In this document: positions 26,540-27,070 of the stretch, one piece after another
How the letters are laid out: every line of letters begins with the position of its first letter
Numbering within the stretch: position 1 is the stretch's first letter
Source: Chara braunii
Taxonomy: Eukaryota; Streptophyta; Charophyceae; Charales; Characeae
NCBI GenBank assembly: GCA_003427395.1
Contig: BFEA01000591.1
Span: 728,568-755,637 of the forward strand
DNA: 27,070 nt
Direction of reading: 5' to 3'
The notes under the pieces: model-generated
What the model was told of the DNA's origin: nothing
Databases searched by the model: none
Seen by the model: only the letters and a program-made list of their open reading frames with translations
Position numbers and translations under genes: made by a program

Positions 26540-26900
26540 CCCCTAAAAGTTTGTGTATTTCATTAGATACCCCTAAAACACAGGGGTACGCTGAAATGCC
26601 CCAAACTTCTGCATCTGCCCCTGCCCGCTCATCCGCAACTTCTCCATATGCCCTGGCCCTGGGCTGCAGGGGCCCTTTTGCAATCTGCAGGGTCCACCGG
26701 CGTATAGTACAGGGGCATATAGACAACTTGTCCAGGGCCCGGTAGGGGTATATGCAAAATATGACAGGTCCAATTGCCAAGTGGGGTATTTTGCAATTTC
26801 GCTACTGTCGTAGAGGCATTTCCCCGTTCTCATGCCCGTTAGGGGTATCTGACAAAATGCCCAAACGCGTAAGGGCATTTCAACAATTTCCAACAAAACA
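26540..26900. other. Cluster of degenerate short inverted motifs, no gene recognised
   Basis: ATACCCCTAAAA, AGGGGTAT and GGGCATTT or AAATGCCC motifs recur in both orientations. The 118-codon minus ORF here follows these motifs and has no known domain. Confidence 0.4.
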
Positions 26901-26998
26901 CGCCTTGGAAATTCGGACTTTGACTTCAATTAGGCCCCCAGTGCCCAAGGCTATATACATCAATCACGTAGTCAGAACGTCACAGCAGGGTATTAAGC

Positions 26999-27036
26999 CT
27001 GTCTCTTATACACATCTAGATGTGTATAAGAGACAG
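26999..27036. other. Second Tn5 mosaic-end linker; right end of window chimeric
   Basis: The same 19-base mosaic end and its reverse complement as at 18304. The 34 bases after it (27037-27070) equal 10708-10741, including CGCACAATCTTACCTG. They are not a true continuation of the genome at this point. Confidence 0.98.
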
Positions 27037-27070
27037 CACACACACACACACACACGCACAATCTTACCTG

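Overview
This is nuclear DNA of a large, repeat-rich eukaryotic genome, most likely a streptophyte green plant or alga. A charophyte such as Chara is my best guess, but that is inference. The evidence is: an FtsZ gene of plastid-division type split by long spliceosomal introns, plant-like mitochondrial atp1 and cox1 fragments, a U2 snRNA fragment with a plant-like 5' end, and a short run of plant-type TTTAGGG telomere repeat. No bacterial operon, CRISPR array or intact RNA gene was found. Layout: the one convincing protein gene is on the + strand. Five exons (1119-1209, 4700-4776, 8156-8203, 12265-12360, 15234-15563) join in phase to encode 213 residues of the C-terminal part of an FtsZ. The N-terminal GTP-binding part lies upstream of the window. 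Its four introns (2.9-4.1 kb) are filled with microsatellites, tandem repeats, small terminal-inverted-repeat (TIR) elements and an antisense atp1 fragment. The reading-frame noise from poly-G, GA and CA tracts is not coding. From 15.6 to 20 kb there are tandem repeats, CA/TG/GA microsatellites and a library-adapter artefact. From 20 to 27 kb there is a truncated U2 snRNA copy with a poly(A) tail, a LINE-like ORF remnant abutting a cox1 fragment, a reverse-transcriptase remnant, and a 168-bp sequence present twice in opposite orientation. Two non-autonomous repeat families recur: one with TTAAACCACC ends and a partly tRNA-like core, and one with ACTACCGTCTTC inverted ends. Assembly quality: two perfect Tn5 mosaic-end junctions (18304-18341 and 26999-27036) are unremoved mate-pair linker. 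The first is flanked by an exact 124-bp duplication. The second is followed by 34 bases copied from 10708-10741, so the right end of the window is chimeric. Four N sites sit beside homopolymers or simple repeats. What is most worth a second look: the FtsZ has lost the second acidic residue of its catalytic T7 loop (NVDFTA where NVDFAD is usual), has an unusual [11 protein letters not shown] segment, and uses a GC-AG intron whose donor lies in a perfect palindrome.
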